A stretch of 64,000 nt of DNA from Clostridia bacterium. GTDB taxonomy: Bacteria > Bacillota > Clostridia > Christensenellales > Aristaeellaceae. The notes under the pieces were generated by a model. It was not told the origin of the DNA, ran no database searches, and saw nothing but the letters and a program-made list of their open reading frames with translations. Positions 34,179-42,655 of this stretch are shown here, one piece after another. How positions within the stretch are numbered: the first letter of the stretch is position 1; each line of letters begins with the position of its first letter. Made by a program: the position numbers and the translations under genes. The stretch is from NCBI GenBank assembly GCA_017448975.1, contig JAFSKN010000047.1, positions 53,676-117,675 on the forward strand, read 5' to 3'.

Positions 34179-35537
34179 TTATCTGTCGTTATTTTGAACG
34201 GGCGGACAGGATGCCGCGCCCGGCAGGAATCCTTCGTAAGTCAGCAGCACCGCGTCGTCCCCGGGGGAAACCCTGGCTTCCTCGGAAGCGCCCGCGCCGA
34301 TGGCCCAAATGACCTTTTCGCCCATGCACAGCAGCGGCACATAGCGCCGGAAGGGCCGAGGGAGTTTTTTATCCACGAAATAATCCTGCATGGATTTGCT
34401 TCCCTTCGCGCCCAGGGGATGAATCCTGTCTCCCGGCTCCCAAGACCGCAGGCGGCAGTTTTCATACACGCTTTTTTTCATGGCCTGGGTGCGGATACCG
34501 TCCCCCGTTTCCCCGTTCCAGGGCTGAACGATCAGCGTGCCGGGCATGGGGAGCGCGGGCGGGATTTCCCGTCCTACCGGTGGAAGAAAATGCAGGTATT
34601 CCTTTGAACACTGGGCCCGCCAGCCCTCGGGCAGATTCATGATTTCGCCGGGGGAGAGGGCGGAAAGCCTTTCCGTTGTTTCAAAGTCCAGCGTGACCGG
34701 GCAGGCGAGCCGAAGCGCGTGCCGCCGCAGGACGGGATGCAGCCGCGCAAGCGGAACATACCGCACCCACCGGCAGGGATCGTACAGGCAGGCGTTGTTC
34801 TCCCTTTCCAGAAACAGCTTCGCTTCATGGCGGAAGTATGCTTCTTCCTCCGAAAGGATCTTCGCGGCGCGGCCCATGGCCTCCTCCGCCCGGGGGATGC
34901 GGGCCGCGACGGCGGGCAAAACCTGATGGCGGATATAATTGCGAAGGTAAGCGTCCCCGGCGTTGGTTTCGTCCTCCCGCCAGGGAATGCCCTTCTCCCG
35001 GAGCGCGGCGCGGATGATTTCCGGGGATACGGAGAGCAGGGGACGCCACAGCAGCAGGCCCCCGCTTTCCGGCCAGCCCCGCCAGGAACTCTCCGCCATG
35101 GCGGATAAGCCCCCGCCGCCGCTGCCCCGGAACAGGTGCAGCAGCACGGTTTCCGCCTGATCCCTTTGGTGGTGGGCCAGGGCCAATACCACCGTTCCGT
35201 TTTCCAGGCACGCTTCCCGCAGGGCTTCATAGCGGGCTTTGCGGGCGGCGTCCTCGCTTTTGCCCTGCACCTGTACCCGGTACACCCGGCAGGGGACGCT
35301 TAAACCCTCGCACATATCCCGCACGAATTCCGCGTCCAGCCCCGCGCTTTCCCGCAGGCCATGATCCACGTGGGCGGCGGACAGGAAGAATTCTTCTTCC
35401 TTCGACAGGGCATGGAGGGCTTGCAGCAGGGCCACGGAGTCCGCTCCGCCGGAAACGGAAGCGACAATGCGGGATGGTTTTCCCACCGCCGTCCAGGATG
35501 TCCGAACGGTCTCCAACAAAAAAAGCCAATCGTCCAT
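34179..35537 (-). CDS. tilS: tRNA(Ile)-lysidine synthase
   Basis: Predicted 452 residues. It modifies C34 of tRNA-Ile2 to lysidine. The PP-loop SGGADSVALL is at about 29-38; AAHVDHGLRESAGLDAEFV and ALAHHQRDQAETVLLHLFRGSG follow, and the C-terminal domain (RSWEPGDRIHPLGAKGSKSMQDYF) is present, so the protein is complete. The promoter -10 lies only 8-9 bases before the ATG and no ribosome binding site is seen, suggesting a leaderless transcript. Confidence 0.95.
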   Translation of the reverse strand: MDDWLFLLETVRTSWTAVGKPSRIVASVSGGADSVALLQALHALSKEEEFFLSAAHVDHGLRESAGLDAEFVRDMCEGLSVPCRVYRVQVQGKSEDAARKARYEALREACLENGTVVLALAHHQRDQAETVLLHLFRGSGGGGLSAMAESSWRGWPESGGLLLWRPLLSVSPEIIRAALREKGIPWREDETNAGDAYLRNYIRHQVLPAVAARIPRAEEAMGRAAKILSEEEAYFRHEAKLFLERENNACLYDPCRWVRYVPLARLHPVLRRHALRLACPVTLDFETTERLSALSPGEIMNLPEGWRAQCSKEYLHFLPPVGREIPPALPMPGTLIVQPWNGETGDGIRTQAMKKSVYENCRLRSWEPGDRIHPLGAKGSKSMQDYFVDKKLPRPFRRYVPLLCMGEKVIWAIGAGASEEARVSPGDDAVLLTYEGFLPGAASCPPVQNNDR

Positions 35538-35545
35538 ACTGCTCT

Positions 35546-35574
35546 ATTTTACCCTGCATATGCCGGAAAGGCAA
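35546..35574 (-). promoter_or_regulatory. Promoter of the tilS-hpt-ftsH group
   Basis: On the minus strand TTGCCT (35574-35569) and TAAAAT (35551-35546) are 17 bases apart. The expected start is at or within a few bases of the tilS ATG at 35537. Confidence 0.6.
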
Positions 35575-35626
35575 GGGTTTCTTGCGTTTTTTCATATAAA
35601 TATAACAATTAAACGCGCATCCGGTA

Positions 35627-35655
35627 TTGATTTTTCAGTTGCGTGCATTTACAAT
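35627..35655 (+). promoter_or_regulatory. Promoter of the pyrophosphatase gene
   Basis: TTGATT (35627-35632) and TACAAT (35650-35655) are 17 bases apart, about 28 bases before the GTG start. It is divergent from the tilS promoter. Confidence 0.65.
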
Positions 35656-35682
35656 GGGACGGTATGAAAGGGGGAGCCGCCT

Positions 35683-37302
35683 GTGCAGCCAACGACCTTT
35701 GTATGCGGACACCGCAACCCGGACTCTGATTCCATCATTTCCGCCATGGCGTACGCCGCCCTGTGCAATACGCTGGGGGAAAATGAATATATCCCCGCCC
35801 GCCTGGGCCATCCCAACGATGAAACCAGCTTTCTGCTCAAGCGATTCGGGTTTCAGCCGCCCATGCTCATTTCCACCGTGCGCACCCAGGTGAAGGATAT
35901 CGATTTTGACCGGCCGCCCAGGCTTGGCGGCAGCGTACCCGTGAGCCACGCATGGGAGATCATGCAGGAAAATCCCAATCTGAGCGCCCTGCCCGTGACC
36001 AACGAGGACGGCACGCTGCTGGGCATGATCACCGCAGGGGGCATCGCCGAAAGCGATATGCGGGCCATCGAGGTGCCCGTGCTGCGGGACGCGCCGGTAT
36101 TCAACGTGCTGTCCGCTCTGGAAGGGCACGTGCTGAACCAGCATGACAACGTATTTGATTTTATCTCCGGCGAAGTGGTGATCGCTCTGCCCACGCCCAG
36201 CGAACCCCTGCGCGGGGTGAAGGAGGGGGCCGTGGTGATCTGCGGCGAGCAGGAAAACGTGATGGAAAAGGCTTTGGAGCTGAAAGCCAACTGCATCATC
36301 CTGTGCCAGAGCAGCTTAGCGGAAAAATACCACGGGTTCTCTTCCTCCACCTGCATCATTTCCACGCCCTATGACGCCTGGCGCGCGGCGCGCATGCTGT
36401 ATCAGGCCACGCCCGTGAGCCGCATCGCTAAAACGGACGAGCTGGTGTGCTTCCATGAGGAAGATTTCCTGGACGACGTGCGGGACACCGTGCTGCAGAG
36501 CCGCTACCGCAGCTATCCCGTGCTGGATGAAAATGACAAGGTGATCGGCACCCTGAGCCGGTTCCATCTGCTGCGGCCCCGGCGCAAGCGCATCGTGCTG
36601 GTGGACCATAACGAATTGGGCCAGTCCGTGCCGGGGCTGGATCAGGCGGAGCTGGTGGGGATCATCGACCATCACCGCCTGGCCGACGTGCAGACCGGCT
36701 ATCCCGTGTTCATGCGCAACGAACCGGTGGGTTCCACCACCACCATTGTGGCCACCATGTACCAGGAACACGGCCTGATGCCCAGCGAAAAAATGGCGGG
36801 GCTCATGGCGGCGGCCATCGTGAGCGACACCGTCATGTTCAAATCCCCCACCACCACCAACCGGGACAAGCGCATCGCCGAGCGGCTTGCCCGCATCGCG
36901 GGGATCGATCTGGAAGCCCTGGGCAAGGAAGTGTTTTCCGCCAGCAACGCGGATAAGGACGCCGTCACGCTGCTGAAAACGGACTTTAAGGAATTCCGCT
37001 TGGCGGATCACAAGATCGGCATCAGCCAGATCACCACCATGGATTCCGCGCATATGCTGCTGCGCAAGGACGAGTTTTTGGCGGAAATGGAAAAGGTGAA
37101 GCAGGAAAAGCAGTACGATATGATGCTGCTCATGATCACCGACGTGCTGCGGGAAGGCACGGAGCTGCTGTTCCTGGGCGATAAGGAAATCATCCGCCAG
37201 GCGTTCAATATGGGCGCGATCGAGGGCGCCAGCGTGTTCCTGAAGGGCGTGGTGTCCCGCAAAAAACAGATGGTGCCCGCCCTGGCCGTTCTCTGGGGCT
37301 GA
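35683..37302 (+). CDS. Manganese-dependent (family II) inorganic pyrophosphatase with CBS-DRTGG regulatory insert
   Basis: Predicted 539 residues. It hydrolyses pyrophosphate to phosphate. DHH-family metal ligands are GHRNPDSDS (9-17), VDHNE (307-311), DHHR (329-332) and SDTVMFKSPT (381-390). Between the first and second catalytic blocks lies a regulatory insert: CBS (about 70-125), DRTGG (about 130-245) and CBS (about 246-300), which in homologues binds adenine nucleotides or diadenosine polyphosphates. The DHHA2 domain ends the protein. The GTG at 35683 has AAGGGGGAG 5-6 bases upstream. Confidence 0.95.
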   Translation: MQPTTFVCGHRNPDSDSIISAMAYAALCNTLGENEYIPARLGHPNDETSFLLKRFGFQPPMLISTVRTQVKDIDFDRPPRLGGSVPVSHAWEIMQENPNLSALPVTNEDGTLLGMITAGGIAESDMRAIEVPVLRDAPVFNVLSALEGHVLNQHDNVFDFISGEVVIALPTPSEPLRGVKEGAVVICGEQENVMEKALELKANCIILCQSSLAEKYHGFSSSTCIISTPYDAWRAARMLYQATPVSRIAKTDELVCFHEEDFLDDVRDTVLQSRYRSYPVLDENDKVIGTLSRFHLLRPRRKRIVLVDHNELGQSVPGLDQAELVGIIDHHRLADVQTGYPVFMRNEPVGSTTTIVATMYQEHGLMPSEKMAGLMAAAIVSDTVMFKSPTTTNRDKRIAERLARIAGIDLEALGKEVFSASNADKDAVTLLKTDFKEFRLADHKIGISQITTMDSAHMLLRKDEFLAEMEKVKQEKQYDMMLLMITDVLREGTELLFLGDKEIIRQAFNMGAIEGASVFLKGVVSRKKQMVPALAVLWG

Positions 37303-37318
37303 CAGAGGGGAGAGCGGA

Positions 37319-38197
37319 ATGGAAAAGAGAGCAAAGAAAAGGGGAGACCGTTTCGACGGCTACTGGCTGCGGGACGAAGCGCCCGCTTTAGGCCAGTTTA
37401 TGGCGTATTTGATGCCCAACCGGGCCGATAACGAAGCGCATATCAACGTAGACATCGACGCCCGGCCTTTGGATGCCTATCTTGCGAAGAAAAACGCCGG
37501 AAAGACGGAGGATAAGTACACTTATTTCCATCTCTTTCTCGCCGCCGCGGTAAAATGCTTCGTGCTGCGGCCCAAGATGAACCGCTTTATTTCCGGCAAC
37601 CGGCTGTATCTCCGGGATCACATTTCCGTTTCCTTCGTGGTGAAAAAACGGTTTGACGACAGGGCGGAGGAGGGGCTCGCCTACAAGCGGTACGATGAAA
37701 ACGACACCGTGGATACCCTGCACGAGAGCATCATGCAGGAAATCCACGCATGCCGCCGGGAAGACGTGCTGGACAATTCCACGGGCTTTATGACCAAGCT
37801 GCTTCGGCTGCCCCGGTGGGCGCTGCACATCCTGGTGGATATCCTCTTTGCTCTGGACCGCAAGGGCAAGGTGCCCTATGACCTCATCAAGGCCGATCCC
37901 AACTATTCCTCCATTTTTATGACGAATTTGGGTTCCATCGGCATGGACAGCGGCTACCACCACCTGAACAACTGGGGCACCAATTCCTTTTTCGTCATGA
38001 TCGGGAAAAAACATTTAGCGCCCGAATGGCATGAGGACGGCAGCTGCACGGTCCGCCCGGTGATCGGCTTAGGGCTGACGTTGGATGAACGCATCGGCGA
38101 CGGCTACTATTACGCCGGAACCGTGCGCCTGCTGCACAAGATCCTGGAGCATCCCGAGCTGCTGGAGCTGCCCTTTTCCACGCCTGTGGAATACTGA
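37319..38197 (+). CDS. Stand-alone E2-type acyltransferase-fold protein (2-oxo acid dehydrogenase E2/CAT superfamily)
   Basis: Predicted 292 residues without lipoyl or peripheral-subunit-binding domains. Stretches such as YTYFHLFLAAAVKCFVLRPKMNRFISG and FMTNLGSIGMDSGYHHLNNWGTNSFF match the catalytic domain of E2 acyltransferases. The expected active-site motif DHRxxDG reads LDERIGDG near residue 260: the catalytic histidine is replaced by glutamate. Normal E2 acyl transfer is therefore doubtful. It lies 16 bases after the pyrophosphatase gene and ahead of an acyl-CoA ligase, which hints at acyl-group chemistry; that is inference. Confidence 0.7.
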   Translation: MEKRAKKRGDRFDGYWLRDEAPALGQFMAYLMPNRADNEAHINVDIDARPLDAYLAKKNAGKTEDKYTYFHLFLAAAVKCFVLRPKMNRFISGNRLYLRDHISVSFVVKKRFDDRAEEGLAYKRYDENDTVDTLHESIMQEIHACRREDVLDNSTGFMTKLLRLPRWALHILVDILFALDRKGKVPYDLIKADPNYSSIFMTNLGSIGMDSGYHHLNNWGTNSFFVMIGKKHLAPEWHEDGSCTVRPVIGLGLTLDERIGDGYYYAGTVRLLHKILEHPELLELPFSTPVEY

Positions 38198-38240
38198 TAC
38201 GGTTACTATTCATCTATTTGAAAGAGACCAAGCAACACGC

Positions 38241-38347
38241 CCAGCGGGGGGATCGGGGGAACTCCCCCGACTGTAATCCGCAGGCGGCGGCGTGTACGGC
38301 GCCGAGGAGCAACAGAATGTTGCTTCCATTCAGCGATAGCTGAATGG
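38241..38347. repeat. Multi-hairpin intergenic element, copy A
   Basis: CGGGGG (38254-38259) pairs with CCCCCG (38264-38269) inside an outer stem GCGG..GGAT / ATCCGC (38244-38281). The sequence ACTGTAATCCGCA..CGGCGGCGTGTACG (about 38270-38297) is nearly identical to the element at 63849. Two further hairpins follow, AGCAACA/TGTTGCT (38308-38324) and ATTCAGC/GCTGAAT (38329-38346). The element lies in the leader of the acyl-CoA ligase gene. Confidence 0.6.
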
Positions 38348-38379
38348 TAACTTGATACGAGAAGGGAACACAAAAGCCA

Positions 38380-40107
38380 ATGGAAATCACGGCGAAACGC
38401 CCCTGGCTGGGAAGCCTGGGGGAGGTTCCGGCAAGCCTGGATTATTTTCAGGGGTCCATGGTGGAAATGCTGGAAAACAACGCAAAGCGCTATCCCAACA
38501 GCATCGCTTTCGACTTCATGGGGAAGCCCACCGCCTATCGGGAGATGATGGCGAACATCGAAAAATGCGCCCGCAGCCTGCGCACCATAGGCGTGCGGGA
38601 AAACGACCGGGTCACCATCGCCATGCCCAACTGCCCCCAGGCCATTTATATGTTCTACGGCCTGAATATGATCGGCGCGGTGGCGAATATGGTGCACCCC
38701 CTTTCCAGCGAAAAGGAGCTGGAGTTTTACATCAACGAATCCGAGAGCGTCACGGTGATCACCCTGGATCAATTCTATCACAAAATCGAGGCTATCCGGG
38801 AAAACACCTGCGCGGTGAACGTGATCATCGCCCGCATCAAGGACGCGCTGTCCAAACCCATGAAGGCGGGCTATATGCTCACCGAGGGCCGGAAAATCAA
38901 AAAAATCCCCTCCGACGCGCCGGTGATCCTGTGGGACGATTTTATGCGCTTGGGCAAAGCCTGCTTCTGGAATTACCGGGTGAAGCGCGGGGCGGAGGAC
39001 GCCGCCGCCATCCTGTATTCCGGCGGCACCACGGGCACCACCAAAGGCATTATGCTGACCAATTTGAACTTCAACGCCCTTGCCGCCCAGCTGAAAGCCA
39101 CCAATCCCATGTTCTGCGTTGGGGATCGGATGCTCGCTGCCATGCCCCTGTTCCACGGCTTCGGCTTGGGCGTGTGCATTCACAGCATGCTGGCCTTGGG
39201 CGGGCGCTGCGTGCTGGTGCCGCGGTTCACCGCCGCCAGCTATTCCAAGCTCATTACCAAATACCGCTGCAACTTTATCGCGGGGGTGCCCACCCTGTAT
39301 GAAGCGCTGCTGCGGCTGCCCAACATGGAAAAAGCGGACCTGAGCCACTTAAAAGGCGTATTCTCCGGCGGCGATTCTCTGTCCGTGGAGCTGAAAAAGC
39401 GGTTTGATAAGTTCTTAAGCGGCCATAAAGCCACCGTTCAGGTGCGGGAGGGCTACGGCACCACCGAAACGGTGACCGCCTGCTGCTTAACGCCCATTAC
39501 GAAAGCCAAGGAGGGCAGCATCGGCATTCCCTTCCCGGATACCTATATCAAAATCGTGAAGCCCGGCACGGACGAGGAACTGCCCTATGGCGAAGAAGGG
39601 GAAATCCTGCTGGCCGGGCCCACGGTGATGAAAATGTACATCAAGCATCCGGAGGAAACGGCCCAGACCCTGCGCCGCCACGCCGACGGGCTGACCTGGG
39701 TGTATACCGGGGACTTGGGCGTGATGGACGAGGAAGGCTTCATTTTCTTCCGGGGCCGCGCCAAGCGCATGATCATTTCCTCCGGCTATAACATCTATCC
39801 CGCCCAGCTGGAAAACGTGTTTGACGCAAACGAACTGGTGCAGATGAGCTGCGTCATCGGCGTGCCCGACGCCTACCGCATGCAGCGGCCCAAGGCGTTT
39901 GTGACCTTAAAGCCCGGCGTGCCCGCCAATGAGGAAACCCGGCAAAAGATCATGGACTACGCCGCGAAAAACATTGCCAAGTACGCCCTGCCCAAAGAGC
40001 TGGAATTCCGGGATACCCTGCCCAAAACCCTGGTGGGCAAGGTGGCGTACCGGCAATTGGAGGAAGAGGAAGCCGCCAAGCGGGAGAAAAAGGACGTAAA
40101 TGGATAA
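38380..40107 (+). CDS. AMP-forming acyl-CoA synthetase (fatty-acid CoA ligase family)
   Basis: Predicted 575 residues. It activates a carboxylic acid via an acyl-adenylate. The ANL-superfamily signatures are present: YSGGTTGTTKGIMLTNLN (P-loop-like motif), GYGTTETV, VYTGDLGVMDEEGFIFFRGRAKRMIISSGYNIYP, and a C-terminal KTLVGKVAYRQL with the catalytic lysine. The substrate is probably a medium or long fatty acid but is not determined. The gene follows element A and overlaps the methyltransferase gene by 8 bases. Confidence 0.9.
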   Translation: MEITAKRPWLGSLGEVPASLDYFQGSMVEMLENNAKRYPNSIAFDFMGKPTAYREMMANIEKCARSLRTIGVRENDRVTIAMPNCPQAIYMFYGLNMIGAVANMVHPLSSEKELEFYINESESVTVITLDQFYHKIEAIRENTCAVNVIIARIKDALSKPMKAGYMLTEGRKIKKIPSDAPVILWDDFMRLGKACFWNYRVKRGAEDAAAILYSGGTTGTTKGIMLTNLNFNALAAQLKATNPMFCVGDRMLAAMPLFHGFGLGVCIHSMLALGGRCVLVPRFTAASYSKLITKYRCNFIAGVPTLYEALLRLPNMEKADLSHLKGVFSGGDSLSVELKKRFDKFLSGHKATVQVREGYGTTETVTACCLTPITKAKEGSIGIPFPDTYIKIVKPGTDEELPYGEEGEILLAGPTVMKMYIKHPEETAQTLRRHADGLTWVYTGDLGVMDEEGFIFFRGRAKRMIISSGYNIYPAQLENVFDANELVQMSCVIGVPDAYRMQRPKAFVTLKPGVPANEETRQKIMDYAAKNIAKYALPKELEFRDTLPKTLVGKVAYRQLEEEEAAKREKKDVNG

Positions 40108-40846
40108 CCAGTACAAAACCGCCGTCCGCCTGAACCGGCGGATATCCATTCACGACCGGTATTCCGTCAATAAACAGGGCTTCGGCAACTGGATTTTTGA
40201 ACGATACCGGTTTCAGCCCGGCGACCGCATTTTAGAGCTGGGCTGCGGCACCGCCGCCATGTGGAAGAATAAAACGCTGCCGGAAGGGTGCGTCCTATAC
40301 CTGACCGATCTTTCAGAAGGTATGCTGGAGGCGGCGCGGGAGAACGCCGCGCATTTGCGGGAAGCGCGCTTTGAAAGGGCGGATATCCAGGAAATCCCCT
40401 TCGGAGAAAGCGCCTTTGACTGCGTGATCGCCAACATGATGCTTTATCACGTACCCGACCTTCACAAGGGGCTTGCAGAAGCGCGGCGCGTGCTGAAGCC
40501 CGGCGGAACGTTCTGCTGCGCCACCTACGGGGAAAACGGCATCATGGCGTATCTGAGCGCTTTGCTGAGGCGCTTTGGCGTGACCGATCCACTGAACCGC
40601 CGGTTCACACTGCAAAACGGGGAACACGTCCTGAAGGAGCATTTTTCCGCCGTCGTTCGGGAAGATTATCCGGACGCTCTCCAGGTGACCGAGGCCGAGG
40701 ATTTGGCGGATTATCTGTATTCTCTGGGGAGCATGACGAACCTGGATCCCGCGTGCCGCCCGGAAATTGTGGATACGCTGCGCCGGGAAATGAAAGACGG
40801 TGTGCTGACGGTGCCCAAGGAATACGGCATGTTTATTTGCGAATGA
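40100..40846 (+). CDS. Class I SAM-dependent methyltransferase
   Basis: Predicted 248 residues. The SAM-binding motif I is ILELGCGTAAMW, with LTDLSEGMLEAARENA (motif II region) and ADIQEIPFGESAFDCVIANMMLYHV following. The UbiE/small-molecule methyltransferase type is most likely. It overlaps the end of the acyl-CoA ligase gene and is followed by the GNAT gene, so the three are co-transcribed. The substrate is unknown. Confidence 0.85.
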   Translation: MDNQYKTAVRLNRRISIHDRYSVNKQGFGNWIFERYRFQPGDRILELGCGTAAMWKNKTLPEGCVLYLTDLSEGMLEAARENAAHLREARFERADIQEIPFGESAFDCVIANMMLYHVPDLHKGLAEARRVLKPGGTFCCATYGENGIMAYLSALLRRFGVTDPLNRRFTLQNGEHVLKEHFSAVVREDYPDALQVTEAEDLADYLYSLGSMTNLDPACRPEIVDTLRREMKDGVLTVPKEYGMFICE

Positions 40847-40857
40847 GAGGGAAAAAG

Positions 40858-41367
40858 ATGTTTACCATTGAAACGGAACGGCTCATCATCACGAAATTCA
40901 CCATGGATATGGCACGGGACGTGCACATAAACTCCCTGGACGAAGACAACCGCCGCTTCGTGCCGGACGAAGTGTTTGAAACGGCGGAGGAAGCGGGGGA
41001 GACGATCGAATTTCTCATGTCCCGCTACGGAAGCACCGAAGGACCCTTCGTGTACCCGGTGCTGCTGAAAGACGATCAAACCAATATCGGCTATGTGCAG
41101 TTGGTGCCGGTGGAGGAAGGCTGGGAAATCGGCTACCATATCGCCAAAGCGCACACGGGCAAGGGTTATGCCGCCGAGGCGGTGAAAGGCTTCCTGCCGG
41201 TGATGATGAAGGAACATCACTTGAATCAGATTTACGGCATCTGCGTGGCGGAGAATTACGCTTCCCGCAGGGTCATGGAAAAATGCGGCTTTACCAAGCT
41301 GTTTGAAGGAATGGGACCGTATCAGGGAAAGGAAATCAATATCTGCCGGTATCTGTATACCGCGTAA
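40858..41367 (+). CDS. GNAT family N-acetyltransferase
   Basis: Predicted 169 residues. RimJ/RimL-type features are present: an N-terminal IETERLIITKFT, EGWEIGYHIAKAHTGKGYAAEAV (acetyl-CoA pyrophosphate loop) and CVAENYASRRVMEKCGF. The ATG at 40858 is chosen because GAGAGG lies just upstream. It is the last gene before a terminator. The acetyl acceptor is unknown. Confidence 0.88.
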   Translation: MFTIETERLIITKFTMDMARDVHINSLDEDNRRFVPDEVFETAEEAGETIEFLMSRYGSTEGPFVYPVLLKDDQTNIGYVQLVPVEEGWEIGYHIAKAHTGKGYAAEAVKGFLPVMMKEHHLNQIYGICVAENYASRRVMEKCGFTKLFEGMGPYQGKEINICRYLYTA

Positions 41368-41451
41368 AAGCACACTTTTGCATACAAAAACGGATGGAAT
41401 GTGATTCCACCCGTCAGGATGCCGGCAAAGCCGACACCCCTGTCATCGAAA

Positions 41452-41496
41452 CACCGGGCTGGCCGCAAGCAACGATCAGCCCGGTGCTTTTCGATT
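41452..41496 (+). terminator. Intrinsic terminator after the GNAT gene
   Basis: CACCGGGCTG (41452-41461) pairs perfectly with CAGCCCGGTG (41477-41486) and is followed by CTTTTCGATT. The remaining ~70 bases before the next gene's stop codon hold no evident feature. Confidence 0.75.
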
Positions 41497-41556
41497 ATTC
41501 TCTTAACGAACAGCGGCCGACCTATCGGAATACAGCTATCGCTGCCGAACGACAGC

Positions 41557-42438
41557 TTATTCGGCAGGGTTTACCATCGAGGCGAGGCCTTCCGCGCCGT
41601 AAGTCTGGAACAGAATGACGTACATATCAATCAAGTCCGCATAGTCCGGGTATTTTTCCTTCAGCGCGTTGGTGAAGCTCTCCAAGTCGATCTCTTCGCC
41701 GGCCTGGACCTTTTCAATCAGCTGTGCCACCTCTAACATGATCTCATTCATTTCCGCGAAAGGATCTTCCGGTTCGTCCACCGTGCCGTCGGTGTGGAAC
41801 CGCAAATCATATCCCCACTCCGTAATGCCGGCCAGCGCCATGCTTTTTACCACCAGGTCGCCTTCTGTGCCGTTCTCCTGGGCGGCGAAATACTGATCCA
41901 TGTCCGCATCCACCACACAGTAGTAGTCAAAGACGCCATAACGCAGCCAATAAACGATGATGATCTTAGCATCCTCATCGACATCTGTTCCGTTGCTCCC
42001 GATTTCAAAGCCTTCTTCGGTGAGCTGCGCCAGGGTTTTCCCAAGATTGGCGATCATCTCTTCGCTCGTCAGCGGCAGGGCTGTGAACACCTCACTGTAA
42101 GCGATGAGCAGCGTTTTCAGGTACTCGTTGGCGGCATTCATCGCTGCTTCCAGCTGTTCAAAGAAGTCTTCCGCTTCAAAGTCCAGGTTATTGCTCGCTT
42201 CCTGCAGTTCAGTCATCTTTTCATCGTAATAGGCCACACTGCGGTAGTATTTTCCATCCTTCTGCGTAACCACGGCATAATAGTCTCCCTCGCCTCCCGC
42301 GATGATGCGGTCTTCAGCGCTGTCCTCCAGCGCCTCGCCAACCGTCGCGTACAGAGGCGCAAGCTGTCCTTCCGCAAGCGCGCCAAGCACCGTGCACATC
42401 ATGACCAACGCAAGGACCAACGAAATCATCTTTTTCAT
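41557..42438 (-). CDS. Secreted protein of unknown function
   Basis: Predicted 293 residues. A signal peptide (MKKMISLVLALVMMCTVLGALA) is followed by an acidic mature protein with an internal GGEGDYYAVVTQKDGKYYRSVAYYDEKM and DEDAKIIIVYWLRYGVFDYYCVVDADMDQYF. No domain is recognised. The ATG at 42438 has AAAGGAG 7 bases upstream; the longer frame is not used. It is on the same strand as the Rnf operon but separated from it by ~215 bases and a terminator-like hairpin. Confidence 0.7.
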   Translation of the reverse strand: MKKMISLVLALVMMCTVLGALAEGQLAPLYATVGEALEDSAEDRIIAGGEGDYYAVVTQKDGKYYRSVAYYDEKMTELQEASNNLDFEAEDFFEQLEAAMNAANEYLKTLLIAYSEVFTALPLTSEEMIANLGKTLAQLTEEGFEIGSNGTDVDEDAKIIIVYWLRYGVFDYYCVVDADMDQYFAAQENGTEGDLVVKSMALAGITEWGYDLRFHTDGTVDEPEDPFAEMNEIMLEVAQLIEKVQAGEEIDLESFTNALKEKYPDYADLIDMYVILFQTYGAEGLASMVNPAE

Positions 42439-42601
42439 ACTCTTTCTCCTTTTTTTATTGCTGTTTATTGCGATTTTGAAAACACCAAACCGGGGATATG
42501 CAGGCCACAAACGCTTATCACGGCGCGTATATGAGCCAGTACAGCTGGGCGGAAATCACGGCAGGCAGGCTGTTTTTCCGCGGCAGACGATAAACAGAGA
42601 T

Positions 42602-42639
42602 GGGGGAACTGCTCTTTGGACCCAAAGAGAGATTCCCCC
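42602..42639 (-). terminator. Likely terminator of the Rnf operon
   Basis: GGGGGAA (42602-42608) pairs with TTCCCCC (42633-42639), and CTCTTTGG with CCAAAGAG inside. On the minus strand it follows the rnfB stop by 16 bases but has only a weak T-run (ATCTCTGTTT); on the plus strand a T-run (TGTTTTTT) follows. Confidence 0.6.
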
Positions 42640-42655
42640 TGAAATGTTTTTTCCC

